The notes: a model not told the origin generated them from the letters alone. Positions 17,996 to 29,656 are shown, counted from the stretch's first letter. The stretch is DNA of 33,812 nucleotides from Chara braunii (GCA_003427395.1 BFEA01000033.1:1215609-1249420); one strand, 5' to 3'. Made by a program: numbers and translations.

Positions 17996-19270
17996 GTGTT
18001 ACATGCTGCGCCCACAACAGGCTGCACGGGCAACTTCGGGCCCGTGATGTGACGTTTTCAGGCCAAAAGCCTGAAAACAAGGGCCTACAGGCCCCTTGTC
18101 GTTTCAGCCTGAAAGCCTGAAAACAAGGGCCTACAGGCCCTGTGTCGTTTCAGCCTAAATCAGGGCCTTTCCGGCCCTGAGTCTTTTCAGCCTGAAACTG
18201 AGGGCCATTTTCAGGCCCTCCTGAGTTCGGCCTGCCCCGAAACTCAGGCACCAAACCAGGGTTTTAGCTCAGGCCATTTTTGGCCTATTTTCAAGACAAC
18301 CTTCGTTTGAGCTTCAACCCCAGGGTCTGGCACGTTTTGGCATTGGCAAGAGCAGCCTCCTGGACGGGCCAGCACTATAAAGGACTGCCCCCCCCTGCAG
18401 ACTGCAGGTGACTTCACGTGCAGTTCAGGAGGCAGGAGGTAGTCTTCAGGATTCGGCAGGAGCACTCCGGAGGAGCGCTGCAGTAGTAGTTGTAGCGCAA
18501 GCAGTAGTCTTCAGCGCTGGGCGCTAGTAGCATTAGCAGTAGTCTTCAGGGCTGGGCGCCATAGGAGCTAGAGCAGTACTAGATAGAGGGAGAGATTGGG
18601 CGGAGGCCAGGGGGACTTACCTGCAGCGCCATCACTCCAGCTTCTTCTTCTAGGTGCCTGCAGCACAGCGCCACCTTCACAGGTTAGTACCTGGCATATG
18701 AGAGAGAGAGAGTTCTTCTTCTTCCTCTTCTCAGTCCACCATCCACCTCTCCCTCTCGTTATCTGACTTCACTGCATCAGCAGACTGAGAGAGAGAGAGA
18801 GAGCTTGGTGACATTTGGATCCAGACTCGACATTGGACTTCAGACATTTTGACGAGGGATTATTTGGGACTTGTAACGGGACTTGGTGTTGAAGACTTTC
18901 CCATCTCTCCCCTCCTCTTCTCCGTCTGATCCTCTCCTCTTCGTATGTGCATGAAATGGACCTGGCGCCTCTTCCTGTGTATAGCGCCAGGCTCCCTTCA
19001 CACCATGTGGTGAGAATGATGTATGTTTGGTCTGCGTTGTAACATTGATTGGGTTAGTCATTAGTATTCTAGTATTCTGCTGCGCTATCTTGTACTACGT
19101 GAAAGAGGTCAGTTCCGGTCAGGTCAAGACTTGTATCTAAGTCTTCCACTGCGCTGTGAAGCACCATTTTGTATGTATCAGAATGTACACTGCTTGTTGA
19201 GATTTCACTTGTCTGCAGATACTGAGAAGTTAGGTGGAGGGAGAGATGGTGGACTTAGAAGAGGAAGAAG

Positions 19271-19275
<5 letters not shown>

Positions 19276-19333
<58 letters not shown>

Positions 19334-19334
19334 N

Positions 19335-19380
<46 letters not shown>
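19276..19380. repeat. (CT)n microsatellite, ~105 bp
   Basis: A pure CT run with one N at 19334, between Z' and Y'. The assembled length is probably unreliable. Confidence 0.95.
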
Positions 19381-19384
<4 letters not shown>

Positions 19385-19872
19385 CCGGTACTAACCTGTG
19401 AAGGTGGCGCCTTGTTGCAGGTACATCGAAGATGAAGCTGGAGCTATGTCGCCACAGGTAAGTCTCCCTGGCCTCCGCCAACCATCTCTCTCTCTCCAAC
19501 GCTACTTCAGCTCCTAATAGCGCCCAGAGCTGAAGACTACTGCTAACACTACTACTACTACTGCAGTGCTCCTCCAGAGTGCTGCTGCCGAATCCTGAAG
19601 CCTGCCTCCTGCCTCCTGCACGTGACGTGCCTGGGAAGTCCCTATCCACCACCTGCAGCCTGCAGGGCCAGTCTTGTATAGTGCTGGCCCGTCCAGGAGG
19701 CTGCTCTTGCCAATGCCAAAGCGTGCCAGACCCTGGCATTGAAGTTCAAACAAAGGTTGTCTTGAAAACAGGCCCGAAATGGCCTGTGCTAAAACCCTGG
19801 TCTGGTGCCTAAGTTTCAGCGCAGGTCGATCTTATGAGGGCCTGAAAATGGCCCTCCGTTTCAGGCTGAAAA

Positions 19873-20085
19873 GACTCAGGGCCTGGAGGGCCCTGTTTTA
19901 GGCTCAACCGACACAGGGCCTGTAGGCCCTCGTTTTCAGGCTTTCGGGCTGAACCGACACAGGGCCTGTAGGCCCTCGTTTTCAGCCTGAAAGGCTGAAA
20001 CGACACAGGGCCTGTAGGGCCTCGTTTTCAGGCTTTTAGGCTGAAAACGACACAGGGCCTGGAAGGCCCTGATTTCTGGTCGGGC
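19873..20085. repeat. 46-47-bp tandem array with GGGCCTGTAGGCCC palindromes
   Basis: ACACAGGGCCTGTAGGCCCT units start at 19911, 19957, 20003 and 20050; a diverged unit precedes at 19873. Each unit carries the near-perfect palindrome GGGCCTGTAGGCCC and a second one of the form TTTCAGCCTGAAA. The reverse-complement array is at about 18055-18185 (46-bp spacing between 18081 and 18127). Confidence 0.88.
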
Positions 20086-20230
20086 CTTGCAGGCCCGTGT
20101 GGCTGCGCAGTATGCCACAGGCGCAGTTCTTTGAGTAAATGGTACACCAAATCTGCAGTGGGGTACTGGTCGAGTCTGACAGTATAAAAAGTCTCAGAAG
20201 AAAAGAAATGAGTTCATTCACCAGAGGCAC

Positions 20231-20381
20231 ATCCACTAGCAAAGACGATTGGATTCATCACCTGAATCTGGATGTGTTTAATTGAGCTGAGCAAATCCAG
20301 ACCAATCACAATTTCCTGCACCTCTCCACGGAAAAGCATCTACATTCAGGCTTAAAATCCAATTATCTTTGCTAGTGGGAT
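20231..20381. repeat. 25-bp inverted repeat
   Basis: ATCCACTAGCAAAGACGATT at 20231 is mirrored at 20356-20381 with two mismatches and one indel; the loop is about 100 nt. It lies just outside the large inverted repeat. Confidence 0.7.
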
Positions 20382-20494
20382 TGCACCCCAGGTTGACCAT
20401 CCAGAGCTCCTGGCACTCATTTTCTTAAGCCACCACACTACCTTCTCAAATAGGGGCAGACACACGAGGAAAGAGGGGGAAAGGGAGGAAAGGA

Positions 20495-20812
20495 NNNNNN
20501 NNNNNNNNNNNNNNNNNNNNNNNNNNNNNNNNNNNNNNNNNNNNNNNNNNNNNNNNNNNNNNNNNNNNNNNNNNNNNNNNNNNNNNNNNNNNNNNNNNNN
20601 NNNNNNNNNNNNNNNNNNNNNNNNNNNNNNNNNNNNNNNNNNNNNNNNNNNNNNNNNNNNNNNNNNNNNNNNNNNNNNNNNNNNNNNNNNNNNNNNNNNN
20701 NNNNNNNNNNNNNNNNNNNNNNNNNNNNNNNNNNNNNNNNNNNNNNNNNNNNNNNNNNNNNNNNNNNNNNNNNNNNNNNNNNNNNNNNNNNNNNNNNNNN
20801 NNNNNNNNNNNN
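20495..20812. other. Assembly gap, 318 N
   Basis: A run of N between two contigs inside RPT3 intron 2. Purine-rich sequence (20469-20494) precedes it and a poly-G run (20813-20827) follows. Single N bases also occur at 8591, 19334 (within a CT microsatellite) and 25880. Confidence 0.98.
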
Positions 20813-20856
20813 GGGGGGGGGGGGGGGAGGTAAGGCAAAAGGGGAAAGGTGGAGGA

Positions 20857-21787
20857 GGACACTGCCCATCAGATGGATCAACCAACCGAAAAAGGGCCAG
20901 TCTGTCTGAGACTTTCATATTCCCTTCTCCCATTTGTTTTGTTTTTCTCTGGTCCTGATATTTCGCTCTCATTAGCTGTTGCCTTCAATCATTGCTTCAT
21001 TTTTCTCTGCGACACTGCAACCGCAAGACAACTCGAATAAGTGCTCCCCTTCGCACCGCGCTCTCACTCCTTACGTAGACTCAGAGCGGAATAAGAAGAC
21101 AGAAAAGAGGAATTCGCTTAAGCACATATGGGCTACATATGAGAATCACCTCCCTCTTTTTTAGCAAAGTTTCTCCTGCAGGCTCAGTGCCCGTGATCGC
21201 CTAAGCTTCTAACTAGCGCACCAAACGCACTTCTGCCAGGTCAACACCAAACCATCAGCAACAGCCCATTCAACTCCCCTGCTCAATTTCGCACCTTGCA
21301 GGTTCAACAGTAAGCACCCCCCCCCCCCGGACACTGCCCATCAGATGGATCAACCAACCGAAAAAGGGCCAGTCTGTCTGAGACTTTCATATTCCCTTCT
21401 CCCATTTGTTTTGTTTTTTTCTGGTCCTTATATTTCGCTCTCATTAGCTGTTGCCTTCAATCATTGCTTCATTTTTCTCTGCGACACTGCAACCGCAGGA
21501 CAACTCGAATAAGTGCTCCCCTTCGCACCGCGCTCTCACTCCTTACGTAGACTCAGAACGGAATAAGAAGAGAGAAAAGAGGAATTCGCTTAAGCACATA
21601 TGGGCTACGTATGAGAATCACCTCCCTCTTTTCTAGCAAAGTTTCTCCTGCAGGCTCAGTGCCCATGATCGCCTAAGCTTCTAACTAGCGCAGCAAACGC
21701 ACTTCTGCCAGGTCAACACCAAACCATCAGCAATAGCCCATTCAACTCCCCTGCTCAATTTCGCACCTTGCGGGTTCAGCAGTAAGC
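20857..21787. repeat. 472-bp-period tandem duplication
   Basis: Two ~459-bp copies, 20857-21315 and 21329-21787, that differ at scattered single bases. Each ends at a poly-C run; the second is followed by about 20 C and then 17 A (around 21793-21831). Each copy holds a 61-codon open frame that starts MPSIIASFF, but the frame has no recognisable domain and I do not call it a gene. The artefact block repeats this at 45-503 and 517-975. Confidence 0.9.
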
Positions 21788-21794
21788 GAAAACC

Positions 21795-21825
<31 letters not shown>

Positions 21826-22610
21826 AAAAAACCTGGAAATCTGCTTGGGTGGGTCCAACAAACAAACATGTTGAAAGGAACAGAGAACCTGAGGGCAGTA
21901 CTTTTGATGCTATATTTCGTAAATGACAGACCCACAAAAACACCAGTATGATACGACAAGGCCCCAATCACGCCCCCTACCGCAGGCACTCGCGAGTTCG
22001 AGTATGTACAACAGACCCACAAAAACACCAGTATGACGCAACAAGGCCCCTGGCTGGTAGATCCGACCTACCAGACAGACCAAAAAAAAAAAAAAAAAAG
22101 AACAGAGCAAGCCGCTGTCAGGTTTGACCTTCAGGGGTGGCAGCGGCAACCCCTGTAAGCTCTGAGCGAACACAGTGAATCCTTCTAAAATGACTCTGGC
22201 GAGCCAACGAGCACAAGGGCCAAAGGCGCGTCTGCAATCCAGAGCGGCAGGTCAATCAAGCATCGGGGAAAAGAGACATTCATCCTGTTCATTTCATTGA
22301 TAAAAAATCAATCTCAAAAGAGACATGCATCCTGTTCATTATATTCGTAAAAAATCACTCTCATCCTCGTGCAAATTGGGAATTCATTCCTCCTCAATTT
22401 CCGGACGCATGTGGACATTCTCCTTCTAAACTTGTTGGAGTTGCTTTACTATCCCTCCTGTCAAGGACCAGACAAATAAGCCCCACACGGCCAGAAAATG
22501 GAAGACGGAATTCTCAGACAAAGAAAGAAGCATTGCAGTTGGCTACTAATGCTTAGACCCATTAATTAGGTAATAATTTTAAATATTATTATTCACTGAA
22601 TTTCCCTTCT

Positions 22611-22676
22611 CTTACCTCTCTCTCAAATACTCGATCACAAACTCAGAACCCACAACACGTATAAAAGCAGCAGCAA
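22611..22676 (-). pseudogene. Decayed partial duplicate of RPT3 exon 2 3' end (pseudo-exon)
   Basis: On the minus strand this reads [19 protein letters not shown], beside [18 protein letters not shown] in the true exon 64 bases away. Several differences are silent (TTC/TTT, ATC/ATA, GGC/GGT), and similarity continues into the splice donor (AG|GTAAGA). No convincing branch or pyrimidine tract with acceptor precedes it, and a two-base insertion near the end shifts the frame at the donor, so it is unlikely to be spliced in as a normal exon. A copy at 1799-1864 belongs to the artefactual duplicate. Confidence 0.7.
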
Positions 22677-22685
22677 CTACTTTTA

Positions 22686-23093
<408 letters not shown>

Positions 23094-23280
23094 TTAATCT
23101 TAAAAAGACAATGAAACGCTACTATCTAACACATAATGACATCCATCCCTGCGCTTTCTTTTAGTCAAGCAAGCAAGCAAAGTGAAAGGGGAAAGAAAAA
23201 ATCCCGTCTCACCACACAGAAGAAGCATCCCAATGGAGAGGGTGACCAGTATGCATGCTGCACCAATTGTGTATCCGAAA

Positions 23281-23388
23281 AAGAATGCAGGAAGACAGTC
23301 ATATACTCCAAAAACAGAAGAATCTAGAAAACATAAGAATGCAGGAAGACAGTCATATACTCCAAAAACAGAAGAATCTAGAAAACAT
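23281..23388. repeat. Perfect 54-bp tandem duplication
   Basis: AAGAATGCAGGAAGACAGTC begins each copy, at 23281 and 23335; no mismatch seen. Also at 2469-2576 in the false duplicate. Confidence 0.92.
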
Positions 23389-25373
23389 AAGTGGTTAAAA
23401 GGTACCCCCACTTTTCAGCCCCAGGTTCAAACCCTCCCAGCCCTGAGAAGTGCACTTAGGGATAATTTTTTTAGTTTTAGTTTTTAGTTTTTAGTTTCTT
23501 TTTTTTTTCTTTTGCCCTGTTTTATTTCTGGCCAAGGTCTGTGTGTGCCAAGTTTGGTGTTCGACCCAAAAATAAACGAAAAAGAACTCGTAACCAGATA
23601 CTAACACCATACAAACCAATGGTGGTACTGAACTCCTCTTGCCCAACAAAAATGTGCATTCTATAAACTCAATGCACTTTTGAACTCGCTCGACTCAGCT
23701 CTACTCAAATGGACAGGGGAGTGGACTATCACTCACCCACACCAGATGGAAAACTCTGTAAGACTGCAGGTTCACACCCCATTCCATCACAAGCCATGTG
23801 TGGTCCAGCCTTCAGCCTATAGCCTGGCCTCATTGCCACGCACCAACTGCTTTAAAATAAAAACAAAAAAATCCGTCTTCGCTCGAACATAACGTGCCTT
23901 CATCACACTGAATCGGACTGGAAAGATAGCTTGTAGTCGGATAAGAAAGAAAGCTCATTCGTAATCAGGGCGCGTTGTGTTCGCCGGTAGACAGTGGTCT
24001 CCGCCTGGGAAGTGATATACCCTCATCTGCGTTCAAGTGGGGCCCGCCACGTCATCAAGGAGAGTAGCTCTCGCCACATGACAGACATCATGAAAAGCTT
24101 GCAAGAAAGTGGTCATAAACTATGACAAGAGACAGGTTAGGGTCCAAAAGCTTCTTCGAAAGCTCTCTCGCAGTCCCTCTCCGTATAGAGACTGCACGGC
24201 CCAATCCATACATACATACATACATACAGACTGGTAGAGAGAGTAGTGGGAGGGAGGTCGGCACAACTGATTTCCCCAAAGGCGTAGATCCATTCTGCCG
24301 ATCATCGTCATCACCGTAATACTAGTAGGTACCCTCTGCGGGGAGGCTGTCATCATAATCACCAGCTACTCGTGCGTCATCACCGTCGCCACTGTCATAT
24401 ACAACCATCGGCACTGCCACCGTCATCATCACCTCCACAACCTTCGTCTTGTTCTCAATCACCGCTCCGCTCAAACGCGTGAGTGACATTACAAACCCTC
24501 CATCGGCGTCATCCTCGTCATCCCCGCAATCACTATGATCATCAACTACTCTCCTCCTCGTCCTTGCTACCGGTAGGATCAAAGACGATAATAATGATGA
24601 TGACGATGATGCTCGTCACCCTCGTTATGATCCCCGTTATCATCATCATCGTCATCATCTTCTTCGTGAATTTCCATGGATTTGATTGGGCTCATGAGCA
24701 GCAAGATTCTAGCTCACGATAAGAGACAGCCAATGATCCGTGGAAGAAGGGGCGGGGAGGGCAACGGGGAAGCAAAAATAATTAAAAAAAAAAACAAGTA
24801 AAACATCAAGTCCCAAAACTCTCCTAATTACTCTTCTAATAAGTCTTCTAGTACTCTTTCTAGTACTCTTTCTAGTACTCCGTTTTTCTTTCCTTTCGTT
24901 TCGTTTTAGCCCAGTATCGTTATTTATTGTCGCTAAAAATTTGGACCATTTCTCAATTTATGCGCATCATCCTTGCGCAGGGGCCATTTTGCTCGTTACC
25001 CTTCTCTGTATCGTTCCAATGTTAACGGGCGTCCCCAAGTAGTCTTTCTGATACTCTTCGACCGATAGAGGTGGGGTGGTCACACACCAGTACCCACAAC
25101 TACCCTCCAAACAAAAGGAACCCCTCATCTCCGTGTCGCACTCCTGTCGGAATAACGCTCTGCTCGACCCGCCCCCTCCCCCCAAAATCGACGCTTCCCT
25201 GCGATTCGAAGTCCCCTCCCTAATCAGACAGATTCCTCGAAGAGCACGACCAACACTTCCTTCCCTCCAAGATTCTACAGCACCGAGGAAGATCCAAGCG
25301 GCGGTGGTCTCTTACCAGGGTTTTTTTTTCCGCAGCTGACACAAGACTCCAAACCCAAAGCCACTCCCAAGGT

Positions 25374-25483
25374 CTCGCTCTGCTACACAACCTTCCCCAA
25401 GCATCGGGCTGCATATGGGACCTGGTACCTCGCTCTGCTCCACAACCTTCCCCATGCATCGGGCTGCATATGGGACCTGGTAC
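25374..25483. repeat. 55-bp tandem duplication
   Basis: CTCGCTCTGCTMCACAACC starts copies at 25374 and 25429, each followed by the CATCGGGCTGCATATGGGAC block. Two base differences were seen. The same pair is at 4562-4671 in the false duplicate. Confidence 0.88.
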
Positions 25484-26429
25484 CTTCGGACCGACCTAAC
25501 ATTTACTTCGACTGTACCGGCGGGACCATTACCAGCTCCAGATACATTCGAATGCTGTACAATAGAGCGAGACCCCCATCCATTCAACCCCTCTTCTCAG
25601 TGGTCACGTCACGTCACGGCACGGCACGTCACGGCAAGGTAAGGTTTCCACATCTTTAAGGGCCGACTGACCCATGTCGGTCCAAGCGCTGTTCGCTAAC
25701 GTGGAACCTTTCTCCACTTTGGTCTTCAAAGTTCCCATCCGGATATTTGCGACTATTACCACCAAGATCTGCACCGGCACCCGCTTCACCAAAATCGGTT
25801 CACTTCCCAAGCGTCGCAGCACAGCCATCACCAAGTCGCTCCTTTTTTCCTTCCACGACAAACGAAGGTGTGCTGCCTANCCCGCCTGCCTGCCTGCCTG
25901 CCTGCCAAGAAGGTAGGGGCCCGGTGGTCGGACTTGAGCCCTTCACCCGCGTGCGCACGTTGTTGTTGAGGTTCTAGTTTGTCTATGATGCCATATTTCT
26001 CCAGCTTCCATTTGAAACCATCTTCGCCTCGAATAGAGCCCATGAACTCAACAGCGTCGCAGACACACACGCACTTCCGCGGTCGGGCCCATCATAATGA
26101 TCATCGGTCCATCGGACAGACAGACCCTACTACGCCATCCGCACTCACCTGGTCTGCAGACATCACTGCCGCGCGGCTCTGTTCAGGACAGAGACATACA
26201 GTAGGATCACCCCCTCCACCTCCTCTTCTCCCTTCCCCGACCTCCGCCCATCCCTACCCTCCCCTCTCCCACCCCCCCCCCTTCCCTCCCCCCTGCGCCT
26301 CCCCCTCCTCCTCCCTCTCCCTTCCCCCTTTCCCCACTACTTATACCTGAAAATAGCACAGCCATCTTCATGTCGGATGACTCTATTAAAATTGGGCAAC
26401 CCCGATCCATGCGCCGTATACATAAAATC

Positions 26430-26554
26430 TATATATATCGTCACAAACAGAACTGCCCGGTAAAACCGTAGGCAGAGAGAGAGAAGAGGACAACAAACGA
26501 GGGGCTGTGACAAACTGTTTCGTCGGAGTTTCACCGACTCATCAGGAGGCTGAA
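26430..26554 (+). repeat. Dispersed repeat R1, copy 1
   Basis: Starts TATATATCGTCACAAACAGA, then an AACTGCCCGGTAAA block, a GTAGGCAGAGAGAGAGAAGA block and ACGAGGGGCTGTGACAAACT, and ends in TTTCACCGACTCATCAGG and AGGCTGAA. It is nearly identical to 30555-30679. Confidence 0.9.
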
Positions 26555-26587
26555 CCCTCTATTTTTCGTTACATGTATTTGACGACA

Positions 26588-26815
26588 TACCGTCACACCG
26601 TGTATCGGAGCGCAAAGGCGAAAACAAGACAACAAAAAAGGAAAGAAGGAAAGCTCCGCCTGTTCATCACCTCTTACGTACAAGGCCGGCCACGTGGATG
26701 ACAGGTTCAGCGCCAGCTGCCCCCATCCCCGTGTGTCACAAGGACCCACTTGCACGCAGCCAAAAGGCAAAGAGGTAAAGAACAGGAGGAGGAAACCAAA
26801 CCTCACAGAGGCAAG
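26588..26815 (+). repeat. Dispersed repeat R2, copy 1
   Basis: Order of blocks: CGTCACACCGTG, an A-rich variable spacer, CCTGTTCATCACCTCTTACG, GCCACGTGGATGACAGGTTC, GCTGCCCCCATCCCCGTGTG, CCCACTTGCACGCAGCCAAA, then A/G-rich text to CCTCACAGAGGCAAG. No protein is recognised. Confidence 0.88.
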
Positions 26816-26865
26816 AAAAAGAGAAAGGGATTCAGTCAAAGAAAGGACAAGGGAAGAGGAACGAT

Positions 26866-27110
26866 ATATATTGTCACACTGTGAATCAGAGGGCAGAAGC
26901 GAAAAAAAGAAGAACAGAAGAGAAAAGAAAAAAAGGGGAGAAGAAGAGGTAAGGAAAGCTCCACCTGTTCATAACCTCGTACGTACAAGGCCAGCCACGT
27001 GGATGACAGGTTGAGCGCTGGCTGCCCCCATCCCCGTGTGTCATAAAGACCCACTTGCACGCCCCCAAAAGGCAACGAGGTAAAGAAAAGGCGAAGGAAA
27101 CCAAACCTCA
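26866..27110 (+). repeat. Dispersed repeat R2, copy 2
   Basis: Same block order as copy 1, starting TATATATTGTCACACTGTGAATC and ending at AAACCAAACCTCA; the A/G-rich spacer is longer. Confidence 0.88.
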
Positions 27111-27127
27111 TATATATACATAGATAT

Positions 27128-27276
27128 ATGACGATATATCGTCACAAAGATATCAGAGCGCAAAAGCGATCTTCTTACTTACAACTCCCCCTATTCAGAA
27201 CCTCTTGCGTACAAGGCCGCCCACGTGGATGTAGGTTCATTGGCGGCTGCCCCCACCCTCGTGTGTCATATGTATC
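27128..27276 (+). repeat. Dispersed repeat R2, copy 3 (truncated)
   Basis: ATATATCGTCACAAAGATAT, a short spacer, then the GCGTACAAGGCCGCCCACGT block to CTCGTGTGTCATA. The CCCACTTGCAC tail is missing. Its GTGGATGTAGG wording groups it with copy 5. Confidence 0.85.
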
Positions 27277-28440
27277 GAGTAAGGTCGTTTTTATTTTCAC
27301 TGCGGTTTCACAAAATAGGAACCACAGGAGATCAGCAGCGGGGGCAAAAGAAGACTCTTACAGAACCATCAGGAGGGGGGGGGGAGCAAAAAAGTCTTAC
27401 AGACTCGTCAGGAGGGGGGCAAGAAGCCATCATGAGTACAACACATGGTCACTTCTATATGTATTTTCGTTCACAAAATATACATCGCCACAATTTTCTT
27501 ATTCTACTCGGACGACGACAAAGTAAAAAGGAGCGCCCGTGCTGTTCGCCTCCCCATACTTTCTCCTCTAATGGGATGCGAGCATTACAACGTTTTGGGC
27601 TGAATTTAACCTTAATGGCGGACAGATGGGTTCCAGAAAAAAAAAATCCTTGTCTGATGAGTATTACGCTAATGCTTTGACTACTAGCTTCTGCCCTCTC
27701 GATGATACACCGAAATGCGTCCATGCACCTGACGCAATCACTCCACGATAATCCCGACTGTATAGAACCCCCTCTGCAGCCACAGTCCGTCCATTCAGTA
27801 TCAGCGTGAGCACACCCTTGTTACCATCTTCCCCCGAATAGAACGTACGGTCATTATAACCGTATATGGCTCAACTTTTCGTCCAGATGCAGCAGAAAAT
27901 GACCGTACGTTCTATTCGGGGGAAAAAGGGAGTCGCTGCAGTCTCGGCCTATACCCCCTCGTCCTCATTACGAAAACTTCAACTCCGATCCCGTTAACAT
28001 AATTTACATTTGATCCGACAACCGCAACTGCATACAACCCCTTTCACGGCCACATTCAATCAGCCTCTTCAGGCCCCACTGGGCAGTACACCCTTCTTAT
28101 TCTCTCCAGCCTCTCTGCCTTTAACTCGATTCAAACCGCTCAAATTAATTGCCACTTTCTATATACAATTATCTTATATCATAAATTATATTCTGTCAAT
28201 TTCATACTAATTCATATTAATAATAAGAAGAAAAATATTATGAGAATTATGATAAATATACATTACTCTTTTAAGATATAGAATATTTTTGTGTATAACT
28301 ATTTATTGATATTCTCCAACTCAAACATGTTACACAGCACGATTTTTAACACTGCTACCGCTTTTCCGCTCCCTTACTCGAATACCAACACTGTGATTCC
28401 GGCTCTCTTGCCTCATAACTGACTGCTGTCATCTCCTCTC
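27277..28440. other. Intron 1 segment, mostly unrecognised
   Basis: 27360-27420 has two CATCAGGAGGGGG-type repeats resembling the R1 end. 27455-27724 is a minus-strand open frame of 89 codons without a recognised domain. The flanks of the perfect inverted repeat look related to each other (CTGTATAGAACCCCCT near 27757; CTGCATACAACCCCTTT near 28028). 28140-28320 is AT-rich. Confidence 0.4.
27829..27924. mobile_element. 96-bp element with perfect 27-bp inverted repeats
   Basis: Arms 27829-27855 (starting TTCCCCCGAATAGAACGTAC) and 27898-27924 are exact reverse complements, 27 of 27, with a 42-nt loop. Could be a miniature inverted-repeat element or a hairpin RNA source. No target duplication is seen. 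Confidence 0.8.
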
Positions 28441-28441
28441 T

Positions 28442-28545
28442 CTTGCTTGATTACTACTCTGATTTCCGCTCTCTTGTTTGATTACTACTGCGATATCCAC
28501 TTTCTTGTTTGATTACTACTGTGATTTCCGCTCACTTGTCTCCAG
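28442..28545. repeat. 31-bp minisatellite
   Basis: CTTGYTTGATTACTACTSYG recurs at 28442, 28473 and 28504, with a partial unit at 28535; the period is exactly 31 bp. Confidence 0.9.
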
Positions 28546-28858
28546 TGACTACCAATGATACGGTAATTCAGACTTGGACACGTTTCCAACACCGCTGCTT
28601 GTGATCTCCGCTCTCTTCTTGTTTCCAATTACTTCCCCAGATAATTCCATGTCAAACTTCGCCTCACTCAACTACCAACGCCGCTCAAAGCGCCTCATCG
28701 ACGAGACGCCCCAGTGACCCAAAGTTTCATTGTTATTACATCGATTTATTTTTCCTTGGACTGGAATGGAGTACGGTCTTACAGTTGCCCTCTTGCTCTA
28801 ATCACCACGCGGAATTGAAATCAAAACAATGGACAGGCATGGATGTCATGGGGTTACG

Positions 28859-29045
28859 GCAGCATAAATGGACAGATATGGCTGTCATAAATGGACAGAT
28901 ACGGCTGCCATCGTTTACAACAGCATAAATGGACAGATATGGCTGTCATCTTCACAGCAGAATAAATGGACATTGATATGGCTAACATCGTTACAGCAGC
29001 ATAAGTGGACATTGCTACGGCTGTCATCGTTACAGCAGCATAAAG
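28859..29045. repeat. 37-39-bp minisatellite
   Basis: Units of the form ACAGCAGCATAAATGGACAG + ATATGGCTGTCATCGTT. ATAARTGG cores lie at 28864, 28887 (short unit), 28925, 28962, 29001 and a partial one at 29040. Confidence 0.9.
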
Positions 29046-29205
29046 TGTCTCCGCGCGCGACAAACGAGGCGAGCAAGCGAGGCAGCGCCGAGACATCACA
29101 ACCGCGCACCAGAAACAGAGAGACGGAGAATGGCCAGCGACACGGTGGGAAAACACTAAATTATTGAAACTAGTATACTACCGTACCTACATCTACATGT
29201 ATCTA

Positions 29206-29455
29206 CATATATTGTCACACTGTGAATCAGAGCACGAAGGCGAAAAAACGTAAAACAAGGAAAAGAAGGAAAGCCCCACCTGTTCATCACCTCTTGCGTA
29301 CAAACCCAGCCACGTGGATGAACCCAGCCACGTGGATGACAGGTTGAGCGCTGGCTAACCCCATCCCCGTGTGTCACAAGGATCCACTTGCACGCAGCCA
29401 AAAGGCATAGTAAAGAAAATGACGAAACCAGCCCTCACAGAGGCAAGAGAACGAG
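29206..29455 (+). repeat. Dispersed repeat R2, copy 4
   Basis: Same block order. It carries an internal duplication of the AACCCAGCCACGTGGATG block (29305-29339) and ends with CCCTCACAGAGGCAAGAGAA. Confidence 0.88.
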
Positions 29456-29656
29456 AAAGGTCAAAGAAAAGACAAAGGAAGAAAGCAAATGACACATCCC
29501 ACAGATAAACCAATTGCCACTGTCACTACAAACTTCAACATCTTTTTTTCTTTTTTCTTTCTTTTTTTTTCTTCAGAAATTTGTACTTTTTTTCTTTCTT
29601 TCTTTTATCTGTCCTACAATTAGTGTTGCTCCTGATCGCTTGATTCTATTGACCAG

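Larger units (their letters stand above)
17643..20119. mobile_element. Large permuted inverted-repeat (foldback-like) structure
   Basis: Blocks along the plus strand: X 17643-17945, (CT)n, Y 17997-18700, (GA)n, Z 18716-18790, (GA)n, X' 18795-19108, spacer, Z' 19200-19276, (CT)n, Y' 19383-20119. X', Y' and Z' are reverse complements of X, Y and Z with moderate divergence. Y starts TGTTACATGCTGCGC and Y' ends GCGCAGTATGCCACA, near mirror images with TG...CA ends. No target-site duplication is seen at these ends and no protein is recognised. Confidence 0.75.

Noticed and set aside
19590-19615. CAGGAGGCAGG on the minus strand, like the QEAG motif of the RPT3 C-terminus
   Set aside because: It belongs to the Y' arm of the inverted repeat and lies between exons 2 and 3, the wrong place for the last exon.
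20213-20341. Minus-strand frame with EIVIGLDLLSSIKHIQIQ, resembling a retropepsin C-terminal part
   Set aside because: Only ~42 codons, no active-site DSG or DTG motif visible nearby, stops on both sides, and an inverted repeat runs through it.
20438-20972. Open frames running through the N gap
   Set aside because: They exist only because undetermined bases contain no stops.
20849-21636. Pairs of 61-63-codon frames (MPSIIASFF...) in the 472-bp duplication
   Set aside because: Short, intronic, no domain, and present simply because the DNA is duplicated.
25604-26070. Overlapping 80-85-codon frames on both strands in intron 1
   Set aside because: Comparable open frames occur on both strands and no family is recognised. 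They run into TGCC and CACGTC simple repeats.
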